Shown here one piece after another: positions 1 to 9,300 of a stretch of DNA of 64,000 nt; the first letter of the stretch is position 1, and each line of letters begins with the position of its first letter. The DNA comes from JBAXAM01 sp964213355. Lineage in GTDB: Bacteria; Pseudomonadota; Gammaproteobacteria; UBA9339. Both the position numbers and the translations under genes were made by a program. A model generated the notes under the pieces. That model saw only the letters and a program-made list of their open reading frames with translations, did not search any database and was not told where the DNA came from. Where the stretch lies: the NCBI GenBank assembly GCA_964213355.1, contig CAXOVY010000007.1, positions 45,734 to 109,733 on the forward strand. The letters are read 5' to 3'.

Positions 1-953
1 ACACAATTCATCGCCAGCATTTGTGCTTGCATATCAGTCGGAAATTCTGGATATGGCGCTGTACGAATAGTAACTGCTTTTGGTTGACGCCCGCCCATAT
101 CCAATTCAATCCAATCTAAACCAGTAGTAATTAAAGCACCAGCTTCAGTAAACTTTTTAAGCACTGCCATCATTGTTTGTGGAGCCACATTCTTTAACTT
201 CACCCGACCACGCGTAATCGCACCTGCAACTAAATAAGTTCCTGCTTCAATACGATCTGGCAATATTTTATATTCACCACCATGTAGGCGATCAACCCCC
301 TCAACAATTAAAGTGTCAGTGCCAATACCAGAAATTTTTGCACCCATCACATTTAAAAAATTTGCTAAATCACATACTTCAGGTTCGCGCGCAGCATTTC
401 TGATAATGGATGTGCCTTCAGCCAGCACTGCAGCCATTAAAATATTTTCTGTTCCAGTAACCGTAACCAGATCAGTAGTAATTTCAGTCCCTTTTAAACG
501 ACCAGCTACTGTTGCTTCAATATAACCATTTTGAATATCTATTTTAGCACCCAGCGCTTCCATCCCTTTTAAGTGCTGATCAACCGGACGAACACCAATA
601 GCACAACCACCAGGAAATGATACTCTCGCCCTACCAAAGCGCCCCAAAAGAGGTCCAAGCACGAGAACCGATGCACGCATGGTTTTAACCAAATCATATG
701 GTGCAAAAAATTTATTCACTGAGCGCGCATTAGCTTCGATCGCCATACCTTCATGCACCAATAAATCCACACCCATACAGCCCAGCAGTTCCATAGTTGT
801 AGTAACATCATGTAAGTGTGGAACATTACGAATTACAACCGGTTCATCGATTAATAATGTCGCAATTAAAATTGGCAATACAGCATTTTTTGCACCAGAA
901 ATACGCACTTCACCATCTAAGGGGACACCGCCAGTAATTACTAATTTTTCCAT
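1..953 (-). CDS. murA: UDP-N-acetylglucosamine 1-carboxyvinyltransferase, 3' end outside window
   Basis: MurA transfers enolpyruvate from PEP to UDP-GlcNAc, the first committed cytoplasmic step of peptidoglycan synthesis. The gene reads leftward from ATG at 953 and runs off the window edge, so about 317 of the usual ~420 residues are visible. The N-terminus contains the family signature SGAKNAVLPIL, and the catalytic loop PGGCAIGVRP with the nucleophilic Cys lies near residue 113, the expected place. It follows mlaB on the same strand with a 13-nt gap. The gammaproteobacterial order mlaFEDCB–(ibaG)–murA is kept, but the BolA-like ibaG gene that often sits between them is absent. Identification is firm; only the C-terminus is unseen. 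Confidence 0.97.
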   Translation of the reverse strand, partial: MEKLVITGGVPLDGEVRISGAKNAVLPILIATLLIDEPVVIRNVPHLHDVTTTMELLGCMGVDLLVHEGMAIEANARSVNKFFAPYDLVKTMRASVLVLGPLLGRFGRARVSFPGGCAIGVRPVDQHLKGMEALGAKIDIQNGYIEATVAGRLKGTEITTDLVTVTGTENILMAAVLAEGTSIIRNAAREPEVCDLANFLNVMGAKISGIGTDTLIVEGVDRLHGGEYKILPDRIEAGTYLVAGAITRGRVKLKNVAPQTMMAVLKKFTEAGALITTGLDWIELDMGGRQPKAVTIRTAPYPEFPTDMQAQMLAMNC

Positions 954-966
954 ACTTTTATAGTTC

Positions 967-1269
967 TCATTTTATAATTTCTAAAGACAAAATTTCTTCC
1001 AACCCGCTTGCTCCGATCAAATCTAAAAGCTGCTTCGGTAAATTAATAAACGAAATTTTTCTACCCTTACCTTTAGCATAACGAACCCATGCGACCAACA
1101 AAGCAACACCAGCGTTATCACCAAAAGTTACCTTGCTTAAATCAAAAACTGGACTCAAGCTCTGCCTGATAAAAACACAGCCACGTCGATTGAGTTCAGC
1201 AGCAGTAGCAAAACTAAGCTCACCATTTACATGAATATTATCAATATCACTCACCTCAATTGAATTCAT
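967..1269 (-). CDS. mlaB: STAS-domain protein of the Mla phospholipid transporter (MlaB-like)
   Basis: A single STAS domain protein of about 100 residues, as expected for MlaB, the cytoplasmic partner that binds and stabilises the MlaF ATPase. The core FDLSKVTFGDNAGVALLVAW resembles the STAS helix-1 region, with DNAG in place of the more usual DSAG/DSTG. I chose ATG at 1269 because it follows the mlaC stop by one base and has an AGGT ribosome-binding site; in-frame ATGs at 1284 and 1293 would overlap mlaC. The family is divergent in sequence, so the name relies partly on its position as last mla gene of the operon. Confidence 0.85.
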   Translation of the reverse strand: MNSIEVSDIDNIHVNGELSFATAAELNRRGCVFIRQSLSPVFDLSKVTFGDNAGVALLVAWVRYAKGKGRKISFINLPKQLLDLIGASGLEEILSLEIIK

Positions 1270-1270
1270 A

Positions 1271-1873
1271 TTACCTGCGAGCATTATTTGCATGTAACTT
1301 CTGTACCAACACCTCTAAACCACCTTGACGTAGTGTACTTGCAAATTGTGAGTTATAATTTTTTATAATACTTACGCCGTCCACACTAAAATCATAAATC
1401 AACCACCGCTCTCCTTGCTGTGTCAAGCGATACTGCATTTGAATTGGTGGCCCGTTTTTCAATAATAAATCACTATCAATCTGCACCCGATCACTAATCC
1501 CGCCACGAATTGGATAAAACTTAATTGTTTCACCATCATACGATTGCAATGCCGAAGAATAAGTACTAATCACATAACGAGTAAACTCTTTTATAAATTG
1601 CCCTTGCGTACTACTTGTAGCCTTTTGCCAATAGTCGCGCCCAACAACCGCACGCGACATACTAAGTAAGTCAAAATGTGGCACTAAAACCCGATTCACC
1701 AAATCATAAACCAATTTATCATTATGTTTTAAATTGCCAATGTGTTTATCGAGCTCATGTAGCATCTGACCTGAAGTACTTTTGAGCATAGCAAGTGGTG
1801 CTGGATCAACCGCAAAGCTAGAAGCACAAAACAATATACCAAAGGCAGCAACCAAAATTTTTATCAACTTCAT
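1271..1873 (-). CDS. mlaC: Periplasmic phospholipid-binding protein MlaC
   Basis: MlaC (Ttg2D/VacJ-associated family) shuttles phospholipid through the periplasm between the outer membrane MlaA complex and the inner membrane MlaFEDB complex. The product has an N-terminal signal peptide (MKLIKILVAAFGILFCASSFA) followed by the typical helical/β fold with sequences such as VLVPHFDLLSMSRAVVGRDYW and the C-terminal segment WLIYDFSVDGVSIIKNYNSQF, which match conserved family blocks. The start at 1873 is preceded by GGAG; an upstream in-frame TTG at 1888 is less likely. Its length (200 residues) is normal. It lies between mlaD and mlaB on the minus strand. Confidence 0.95.
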   Translation of the reverse strand: MKLIKILVAAFGILFCASSFAVDPAPLAMLKSTSGQMLHELDKHIGNLKHNDKLVYDLVNRVLVPHFDLLSMSRAVVGRDYWQKATSSTQGQFIKEFTRYVISTYSSALQSYDGETIKFYPIRGGISDRVQIDSDLLLKNGPPIQMQYRLTQQGERWLIYDFSVDGVSIIKNYNSQFASTLRQGGLEVLVQKLHANNARR

Positions 1874-1920
1874 AGTTATAATCTCCAATTTTCATTAAAC
1901 ATCTTACAAAATTTTTGTCT

Positions 1921-2391
1921 CTATTTCTTATTACCATCTCCTAGTTTATACATCAACTGCCCAATCAAATTCTCGAGCACAATCGCTGGCTGCGTGTCTA
2001 TTATTACAGAGCCCTCTTTAAGATCAGATCCCTCATACCCAGGAATTAATTCGATATAATTCGCACCAATTAAACCTGCAGTTAAAATTTTTGCAGTTGT
2101 ATCTGAAGGTAATTTGTTCTGCCGTTTATCAATACGCATTCCTACATTGGCTTTAAAGCTATGGCTATCAATATCAATACTATCAACCTCACCAATACGT
2201 ACGCCAGCAATAGTCACTGGTGCACGCACTTTTAAATCGCCGATATTATCAAAAATTGCGCTGACGTGAAAAGAAACACTCTTAGAATATTGGCTAAGAC
2301 CACTTACCTTGAACGCTAGCGCAAACATAGCAAGAATTCCAGCAAGAATAAACAAACCAACTAAAAATTCTACTATCCGTTTGCCAAGCAT
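1921..2391 (-). CDS. mlaD: Inner-membrane-anchored MCE-domain protein MlaD
   Basis: MlaD forms the hexameric MCE ring of the inner membrane Mla complex. The 156-residue product has one N-terminal transmembrane helix (about residues 8-30, VEFLVGLFILAGILAMFALAF) followed by one MCE domain including VRAPVTIAGVRIGEVDSI and the late motif LTAGLIGANYIELIPG. ATG at 2391 overlaps the mlaE stop codon in a TAATG arrangement, which implies translational coupling. A longer upstream reading is open in this frame but would run through mlaE and lacks family similarity. The length agrees with single-domain gammaproteobacterial MlaD, though it is slightly shorter than the E. coli protein. Confidence 0.95.
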   Translation of the reverse strand: MLGKRIVEFLVGLFILAGILAMFALAFKVSGLSQYSKSVSFHVSAIFDNIGDLKVRAPVTIAGVRIGEVDSIDIDSHSFKANVGMRIDKRQNKLPSDTTAKILTAGLIGANYIELIPGYEGSDLKEGSVIIDTQPAIVLENLIGQLMYKLGDGNKK

Positions 2392-3173
2392 TACCAACCT
2401 CCTAACATAAATGATGTCAAAATAAAATCTAAGCCTAACACTGACAAGGAACCATATACTACTGTTTTCGTGGTGGCACGGCCAATTCCAGCTGCAGTTG
2501 GCACGGTATAATAACCTTGATAAACCGCAACCCAAGTTATCACTATACCAAATACTAGCCCTTTAATAATACCGTTAACAACATCATTACGAAAATCAAC
2601 TGACGCTTGCATATTAGACCAAAACTGCCCTGCGTCAACTCCCAGCCAATCCACACCAACTAGGTAGCTACCAAATACCGCCATAATACAAAAAATCGCA
2701 ATTAAAATCGGCATTGAAATTACACCAGCCCAAAAACGTGGAGCAATTATGCGCCACAGCGGATCAACTGCCATCATTTCCATACTAGCCAACTGTTCAG
2801 TCGCTTGCATCAAACCTATTTCTGCGGTCAAAGCTGATCCTGCCCGTCCAGCAAACAATAAACCACCAATCACGGGCCCAAGTTCGCGTACCACACTAAG
2901 CGCCACTAATTGCCCAAGCTGCGATACTGCTCCAAACCGTTGCAAAATATTATAACCCTGCAAAGCAAGCACCATCCCAATAAACAAACTGGAAACAACT
3001 ATAATTACAACCGATAACACCCCAACACAATAAATTTGTTCTATCACTAACGGAAATAGTTTTATTACCCGTGGCCGGCGAAAAATTGTCCTAAGTAAAA
3101 ACACACCCGATAAACCAATATGTTCGCAAAACTGCAAACCCATACACCCTAAATTTTCAATCCAGGTAATCAC
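2391..3173 (-). CDS. mlaE: Mla ABC transporter permease MlaE
   Basis: MlaE is the integral membrane permease of the Mla phospholipid transporter. The 260-residue protein has several hydrophobic helices and the family's conserved central block LGPVIGGLLFAGRAGSALTAEIG, followed by EQLASMEMMAVDPLWRIIAPR, which contacts the ATPase. It ends with the typical VYGSLSVLGLDFILTSFM. The gene overlaps mlaF by four bases (ATGA) upstream and mlaD by one base downstream, so the five mla genes form a tight operon reading from 3964 down to 967 and probably continuing into murA. Confidence 0.97.
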   Translation of the reverse strand: MITWIENLGCMGLQFCEHIGLSGVFLLRTIFRRPRVIKLFPLVIEQIYCVGVLSVVIIVVSSLFIGMVLALQGYNILQRFGAVSQLGQLVALSVVRELGPVIGGLLFAGRAGSALTAEIGLMQATEQLASMEMMAVDPLWRIIAPRFWAGVISMPILIAIFCIMAVFGSYLVGVDWLGVDAGQFWSNMQASVDFRNDVVNGIIKGLVFGIVITWVAVYQGYYTVPTAAGIGRATTKTVVYGSLSVLGLDFILTSFMLGGW

Positions 3174-3964
3174 AGTAATAAATCCTCACTATAGTTTTTC
3201 GCCGGATAACGAAACGGCACTGGACCATCTGCCAAACCACTGATGAATTGATTTATGAGCGGTGATTTATCATGCATAATCTGCCGGGCTGTACCCTCAC
3301 CAATTATCTTACTATCAGCAATTATATAAACATAGTCAGCAATACTGATGGTTTCAGCAACATCATGCGAAACTATAATCGATGTTAATCCCAATATATC
3401 ATTTAAGTGTTTAATCAATTTTACAAGCACGCCCATAGTAATCGGATCTTGACCGGTAAATGGCTCATCATACATCATAAGCTGTGGATTTAGAGCCAAA
3501 GCACGCGCCAAAGCTACTCGCCGAGCCATACCACCAGAAAGTTCACTTGGCATCAATTCACGTGCGCCTCGCAAACCAACCATTTCAAGTTGAATCAATA
3601 CCACATCACGGATCATGTCTTCGGGTAATTTAGTATGTTCACGCAGTGGAAAAGCAACATTTTCAAAAACACTAAGATTAGTAAATAACGCTCCACTTTG
3701 AAACAACACCCCCATCAAGCGTCTCATTCTATAAAGTGCCGGCTGGTTTAAACTATGAATATTAACATTATTAACCAAAACTTTTCCAAGTTGTGGACGC
3801 AGCTCGGCGCCGATTAAACGTAAAATTGTGGTTTTACCTGCACCGCTTGGACCCATAATTGCAATGATTTTTCCGCGTGGAATATTCAGACTTACATCTT
3901 TAAATATCCAACGATCATCACGAACAAAATGCAGGTTATTTATTTCAATAAAGTTGTCAGACAT
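3170..3964 (-). CDS. mlaF: Mla ABC transporter ATP-binding protein MlaF
   Basis: MlaF powers phospholipid transport at the inner membrane. The 264-residue protein contains Walker A GPSGAGKTT (about residue 39), Q-loop region LFQSGALF, ABC signature LSGGMARRVALARALA and Walker B LMMYDEPFTGQDP followed by the H-loop VSHDV. It is the first gene of the mlaFEDCB operon and is divergent from kdsD across about 140 bases of AT-rich DNA. The C-terminal extension after the nucleotide-binding domain, ending in a short tail with FRYPAKNYSEDLLL, fits the known MlaF tail that contacts the neighbouring subunit and MlaB. Confidence 0.97.
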   Translation of the reverse strand: MSDNFIEINNLHFVRDDRWIFKDVSLNIPRGKIIAIMGPSGAGKTTILRLIGAELRPQLGKVLVNNVNIHSLNQPALYRMRRLMGVLFQSGALFTNLSVFENVAFPLREHTKLPEDMIRDVVLIQLEMVGLRGARELMPSELSGGMARRVALARALALNPQLMMYDEPFTGQDPITMGVLVKLIKHLNDILGLTSIIVSHDVAETISIADYVYIIADSKIIGEGTARQIMHDKSPLINQFISGLADGPVPFRYPAKNYSEDLLL

Positions 3965-4001
3965 GATTTTATAAAATTTTATTATTATGAACTATAAAAA
4001 A

Positions 4002-4079
4002 TTGCCAATATTGCCAATATGTTACATAAATTATTTTTAAAAATCTACTCTATTCCAATAAATACTAACTTGTTATAAT
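4002..4079 (+). promoter_or_regulatory. Divergent mlaF/kdsD intergenic region with tandem 9-mer and likely kdsD promoter
   Basis: The intergenic region between divergent mlaF and kdsD holds two head-to-tail copies of TTGCCAATA (4002-4010 and 4011-4019) and a consensus -10 TATAAT at 4074-4079 reading towards kdsD. No convincing -35 is seen at the right distance (TTCCAA at 4053 gives a 15-base spacer). Assigning the -10 to kdsD is an inference from position and orientation. Confidence 0.4.
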
Positions 4080-4107
4080 ACATCAAAATTTTTCATACTT
4101 AAAATTC

Positions 4108-5082
4108 ATGCACAACACAAAAAAAATCATCCAATTGGCATGCACCGTTTTGGAAACTGAAGCACAAGCAATCTTAAATTTGCGTGATCGCATTGGCGAC
4201 AATTTTATTCAGACCTGTAAATTACTGCTTGCATGTGACGGTCGTATTATTGTAACCGGCATTGGTAAATCCGGACATATTGCTAACAAAATTGCGGCGA
4301 CTTTTGCTAGCACCGGCAGTCCAGCGTTTTTCATGCATCCTAGCGAAGCAAGCCACGGAGATATTGGCGTAATCACAAAAAAAGATGTTGTCATAGCCAT
4401 TTCAAATTCCGGGAAGACCGAAGAAATAATTGCAATTTTACCAGTAATAAAATTGCTGGGCGTACCACTAATTAGCATCACCGGCAATCCAAATTCTACT
4501 TTGTCTAAATTAGCCAATGTTAATTTAGACGTCAGCATTGAAAAAGAAGCCTGCACACTAGGTTTAGTACCAACTGCAAGCACTACAGCAAGCTTAGCTA
4601 TGGGTGATGCCCTAGCAGTGGCTTTACTTGAAGCCCGCGGCTTTACTACTGAAGATTTTGCCCGCTCACATCCAGGTGGAACTTTGGGCAGGCGCTTGCT
4701 ACTACGTGTTGATGACCTGATGCGCACGGGGGGTGCCATTCCAAAAGTAAAAAAAGATAGCTTGTTATCCGCAGCTCTGATCGAAATGTCACGTAAACGC
4801 ATGGGCATGACAACAATAGTTAATGACGATGGCACCCTAGCTGGAATTTTTACTGACGGCGACTTGCGCCGCGTACTAGATAAAAATTTAGATGTGCATA
4901 CAACAAAAGTTGCTGCAGTAATGACGACAAATTGCAAAACCATTGCACTAGACATACTTGCAGTCGAAGCCGTCAAAATAATGGAAGAGCATCAAATCAT
5001 GACTCTAGTTGTCACTGATAAAAATCACATGCCAATCGGCGCAATCCATATGCATGATTTATTGAAATCTGGGTTAGTATAA
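4108..5082 (+). CDS. kdsD: D-arabinose 5-phosphate isomerase
   Basis: KdsD interconverts ribulose 5-phosphate and arabinose 5-phosphate, the first step of Kdo (LPS inner core sugar) synthesis. The 324-residue protein has an SIS domain with VTGIGKSGHIANKIAATFAS near residue 50, HPSEASHGDIG, and ISNSGKTEEI; then LGLVPTASTTASLAMGDALAVAL and FARSHPGGTLGRRLL, all typical of this isomerase. Two CBS domains follow (about residues 205-265 and 270-324). It is the first gene of a kdsD–kdsC–lptC operon; six bases separate it from kdsC. Length matches the E. coli enzyme. Confidence 0.97.
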   Translation: MHNTKKIIQLACTVLETEAQAILNLRDRIGDNFIQTCKLLLACDGRIIVTGIGKSGHIANKIAATFASTGSPAFFMHPSEASHGDIGVITKKDVVIAISNSGKTEEIIAILPVIKLLGVPLISITGNPNSTLSKLANVNLDVSIEKEACTLGLVPTASTTASLAMGDALAVALLEARGFTTEDFARSHPGGTLGRRLLLRVDDLMRTGGAIPKVKKDSLLSAALIEMSRKRMGMTTIVNDDGTLAGIFTDGDLRRVLDKNLDVHTTKVAAVMTTNCKTIALDILAVEAVKIMEEHQIMTLVVTDKNHMPIGAIHMHDLLKSGLV

Positions 5083-5088
5083 CAAAAT

Positions 5089-5571
5089 ATGAAAACACAT
5101 AAAAAACTAAAACACTTGAATATCAAACTACTGATCCTGGACGTCGATGGAGTTTTGACCGATGGTAAAATTTATATTTCCGACAACGGCATAGAAACTA
5201 AAAGTTTTAATATCCAAGATGGTTTGGGATTAAAATTGTTATTAAATAATGCTATCAATGTCGCCGTTATTTCCGGTCGTAAATCTAATGCCACTAAAAT
5301 ACGCGTGCGTGAACTTGGAATTAAGCATGCTTACTTTGGCGTTGCGGATAAAATTAAAATCTTTAATTCATTAAAAAAGAAGTTATGCCTAAAAAACGAA
5401 AATATTGCTTGTATCGGTGATGACCTTCCAGATTTACCAATTATACAGCAAGTTGGTTTTAGTATTGCCGTAGCCAATGCGGTACCAGAAATACGCAAGA
5501 TTGTAGATTACACAACAAAAAATAAAGGCGGTGACGGTGCGGTGCGTGAAGCTTGCGATATGATTTTATGA
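5089..5571 (+). CDS. kdsC: 3-deoxy-D-manno-octulosonate 8-phosphate phosphatase
   Basis: KdsC dephosphorylates Kdo 8-phosphate, yielding Kdo. It is a small C0-type HAD phosphatase: motif I LILDVDGVLTDG with the two catalytic aspartates (about residue 18), motif II ISGR, motif III Lys in the VADKIKIF region and motif IV IGDDLPDLPI. The length (160 residues) is slightly shorter than E. coli KdsC. It sits six bases after kdsD, and its stop codon overlaps the lptC start (ATGA), in line with co-translation in the LPS-assembly operon. Confidence 0.96.
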   Translation: MKTHKKLKHLNIKLLILDVDGVLTDGKIYISDNGIETKSFNIQDGLGLKLLLNNAINVAVISGRKSNATKIRVRELGIKHAYFGVADKIKIFNSLKKKLCLKNENIACIGDDLPDLPIIQQVGFSIAVANAVPEIRKIVDYTTKNKGGDGAVREACDMIL

Positions 5572-6146
5572 ATACAAAAAATATATTTATTACAATCGTT
5601 TTACTTGCTATATTTTCGAGCGTTAGTATTTTAGCTTTACTCGAAGCAAAAAAAATCACCAGTAGTCACACCAATGCTGCTGATGCCCCTGATTTTTTCA
5701 TGACTAATACTACCTATGTACAGTTTGATCAAAATGGTAATGTTAACAATCAATTTTATGCGAGCAAAATTATACACTTTACCAGTAACAATAATTATAC
5801 CTTCGATAATCCTCGCATGAAAATGTATAATACCAATGAGCAACCATGGGACATTACTGCAAATAAAGGACGAAGCGAGGGGGGCAAATCTAAAGTCTAT
5901 CTTTGGGATAATGTTAAAGTAGTGCAAACTGCCAGCCATGAAACTACCGACTTTGACATTACTACTACTTCTCTCACCGTTTATCCCAACATTAAATTTG
6001 CTGAAACTAGCGACGGCGTCATTATTATTCAGGGCAAAAGTATTGCTAAAGCAGTCGGCGCTAAAGCTGATTTCAAGTCTGGAACCGTAAGCTTACTATC
6101 TAGTGTTGAATGTGAATATCAGGCAGAGCAAACGCCAGCCAACTAA
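5568..6146 (+). CDS. lptC: LPS export protein LptC
   Basis: LptC is the bitopic inner-membrane protein that passes LPS from LptB2FG to periplasmic LptA. The 192-residue product has one N-terminal membrane anchor (IFITIVLLAIFSSVSILALL) and a β-jellyroll periplasmic domain with the pattern FFMTNTTYVQFDQNG and WDITANKG. Start at 5568 overlaps the kdsC stop by four bases; a more distant in-frame ATG at 5553 lies inside kdsC. In E. coli and relatives lptA and lptB follow directly; here the operon ends and a convergent adhesin gene begins, so the rest of the lpt operon must be elsewhere. Confidence 0.93.
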   Translation: MNTKNIFITIVLLAIFSSVSILALLEAKKITSSHTNAADAPDFFMTNTTYVQFDQNGNVNNQFYASKIIHFTSNNNYTFDNPRMKMYNTNEQPWDITANKGRSEGGKSKVYLWDNVKVVQTASHETTDFDITTTSLTVYPNIKFAETSDGVIIIQGKSIAKAVGAKADFKSGTVSLLSSVECEYQAEQTPAN

Positions 6147-6191
6147 CGATCACATTACTTTCACCGCTTCACTCATGGATAAATGGTATGT

Positions 6192-6250
6192 TTTGAGAGC
6201 AGCCATCTCCTCGTCAACGACGCCTCGTGTACTTCGCATCTTCTCTCAAA
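6192..6250. repeat. 8-bp inverted repeat around a CGTC/GACG-rich core
   Basis: TTTGAGAG (6192-6199) and CTCTCAAA (6243-6250) flank a core that itself contains CGTCAACGACG. It lies in the noncoding gap after lptC. No T-run follows, so it looks more like a dispersed palindromic unit than a terminator. Confidence 0.35.
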
Positions 6251-6260
6251 TGACTCTACG

Positions 6261-6310
6261 CTGACTAAAGATTTTTAGCACTCACTTCTCATTCTGCTAA
6301 AAATCGTCAG
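6261..6310. terminator. Hairpin between convergent lptC and tpsA
   Basis: Perfect 11-bp inverted repeat GATTTTTAGCA (6270-6280) / TGCTAAAAATC (6295-6305) with a 14-base loop, extended by CTGAC (6261-6265) / GTCAG (6306-6310). The stem itself supplies A/T runs on both strands, so it could serve both converging genes. The tpsA stop codon (6307-6309) lies in the outer arm. Confidence 0.6.
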
Positions 6311-9300
6311 CTATCTTGGATATCCACTTCGCCTTCGCCTCCGCTTCTCTTTCCATGGCTAGCAACGGTTATCTTTGAGCTATTTGGGATAACAACAAGT
6401 GACGGTAATAAGACCATTTTAGTAACAATTATGGCAGTATTTCTATATGCCCTATGTCTTGATAATCTCAGGTTATGAACGCCTGTTTTTAGATCAGGCA
6501 CAGGTGGTGCTAGACCGGGTATAATTGGTAGTAGTGTGCCAGTGATATTATCCAAGATGCCACCGGAATCTATTTTAATAGCAGGAATAGCAGGCAGAAT
6601 TGTCAGCTTCCCCGGAATTAAATTAACAGTATAGTTTTCTGCAATTCCTCCGGAAAGGTATATCGTATACGTCCCTGCTGGTGAATTAATTGTTGCATTA
6701 GTCGACTCTAATAACCCGCTAACCACACCTGACGTATCCCCACCAACAAATCCTGCATAAGCAACAGTCAATGCTGGAATGGCTTCTCCAGCTTTAATAG
6801 TAGCGTCATTAGCTGTAATAGTTAGCGGAGCTGGAGTGATATTAGTTGTGGTTGTTGGAGCACCTACAAATGATAATGAATACTTATAAGCATCACCACC
6901 AATTAAAAATGAGTTGATTAAACTCACTGTTTTGCCACTAGCCACATTCTTATCTGAAAATGTTGCCACGGCACTTAAGCTGACATCATCGCCGATAATC
7001 GGAGTATGTAGAGTCAAGCTACTAGCATTAATGGTTGCTGCACTGTTTCCATCGTATGGTTTATCATTAGCAGTAAAGCTGCCATCGATAGTTAAGATTG
7101 TGCCAGTTGTTATGTTAGCAGTGGTTGTAGGAGCACCTGTAAACGACAATGAGTAATTACTTGCGTCGCCTCCAGTTAAAGTTGAACTAGTTAAACTTAC
7201 TACTTTATTATTAGCTACATTTTTATCTGAAAATGTTGCTATGGCATTTAAGTTAACACTATCACCGCTAATCGGAGTCTGCAGAGTTAAGTTGTTAGCA
7301 CTAATGGTTGCTGCATTAGTGCCATCGTATGGTTTATTGTTAGCAGTAAAGTTACCACCGATAGTTAAAGTTAGAGGATTGATAGTAGCTGTGGTTGTTG
7401 GCGCACCTGTAAATGATAATGAATAATTGTCTTTATCAGCTCCAGTTAAAGTTGAGCCAGTTAAACTCACTGTTTTACCACTAGCCGCAGTCTTATCTGA
7501 AAATGTTGCTATGGCATTTAAGTTAACACTATCACCGCCAATCGGAGTCAGTAGAGTTAAATTATTAACACTAATGGTTGCTGTGTTGTTTCCATTGTAT
7601 GCTTTATCATTAGCAGTAAAGTTACCACCGATAGTTAAAGTTAGAGGATTGATAGTAGCTGTGGTTGTTGGCGCACCTGTAAATGATAATGAATAATTGG
7701 GAGCATCCTTACCAATTAAAAATGAGTTGATTAAACTCACTGTTTTGCCACTAGCCACATTCTTATCCGAAAATGTTGCCACGGCACTTAAGCTAACATC
7801 ATCACCGATAATCGGAGTATGTAGGGTAAAGCTACCAGTACTAATGGTTGCTGTGTCGTTTCCATCGTATAGCTTATCATTAACGGTAAAGCTGCCGCTT
7901 ATAGTTAAGGGTGTTCCTATGGGAGCTATGTTAGCAGTAGTTGTGGGAGCACCTATAAATGATAATGAATAATTGTCTTTATCAGCTCCGATTAAAGCTG
8001 AACTAGTCAAACTTACTACTTTATTATCAGCTATATTTTTATCTGAAAACGTTGCTACGGCACCTAAGCTGACATCATCACTGCCGATCTTAGTCTGCAG
8101 AGTTAAATTGTTAACACTAATGGTTGCTGCATTAGTGCCATCGTATGGTTTATCGCTAGCAGTAAAGTTGCCACCGATAGTTAAAGATAGAGGATTGATA
8201 GTAGCTGTGGTTGTTGGCGCACCTGTAAACGACAATAAGTAATTACTTGCGTCGCCTCCAGTTAAAGTTGAGCTAGTTAAACTCACTGTTTTACCACTAG
8301 CCGCAGTCTTATCTGAAAATGTTGCTATGGCATTTAAGTTAACACTATCACCGCCAATCGGAGTCAGTAGAGTTAAATTATTAACACTAATGGTTGCTGT
8401 GTTGTTTCCATTGTATGCTTTATCATTAGCAGTAAAGTTACCACCGATAGTTAAAGTTAGAGGATTGATAGTAGCTGTGGTTGTTGGCGCACCTGTAAAT
8501 GATAATGAATAATTGGGAGCATCCTTACCAATTAAAAATGAGTTGATTAAACTCACTGTTTTGCCACTAGCCACATTCTTATCCGAAAATGTTGCCACGG
8601 CACTTAAGCTAACATCATCACCGATAATCGGAGTATGTAGGGTAAAGCTACCAGTACTAATGGTTGCTGTGTCGTTTCCATCGTATAGCTTATCATTAAC
8701 GGTAAAGCTGCCGCTTATAGTTAAGGGTGTTCCTATGGGAGCTATGTTAGCAGTAGTTGTGGGAGCACCTATAAATGATAATGAATAATTGTCTTTATCA
8801 GCTCCGATTAAAGCTGAACTAGTCAAACTTACTACTTTATTATCAGCTATATTTTTATCTGAAAACGTTGCTACGGCACCTAAGCTGACATCATCACTGC
8901 CGATCTTAGTCTGCAGAGTTAAATTGTTAACACTAATGGTTGCTGCATTAGTGCCATCGTATGGTTTATCGCTAGCAGTAAAGTTGCCACCGATAGTTAA
9001 AGATAGAGGATTGATAGTAGCTGTGGTTGTTGGCGCACCTGTAAACGACAATAAGTAATTACTTGCGTCGCCTCCAGTTAAAGTTGAGCTAGTTAAACTC
9101 ACTGTTTTACCACTAGCCGCAGTCTTATCTGAAAATGTTGCTACGGCACCTAAGCTGACATCATCACCGCCAATCGGAGTCAGTAGAGTTAAAGTATTAG
9201 TATTAATGGTTGCTACACTGTTTCCATTGTATGTTTTATCATTAGCAGTAAAGCCACCACCGATAGTTAAAGTTAGAGGATTGATAGTAGCTGTGGTTGT

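Noticed and set aside
4209..4976. 255-codon minus-strand ORF opposite kdsD
   Set aside because: It is antisense to a well-conserved isomerase and shows no recognisable domain.
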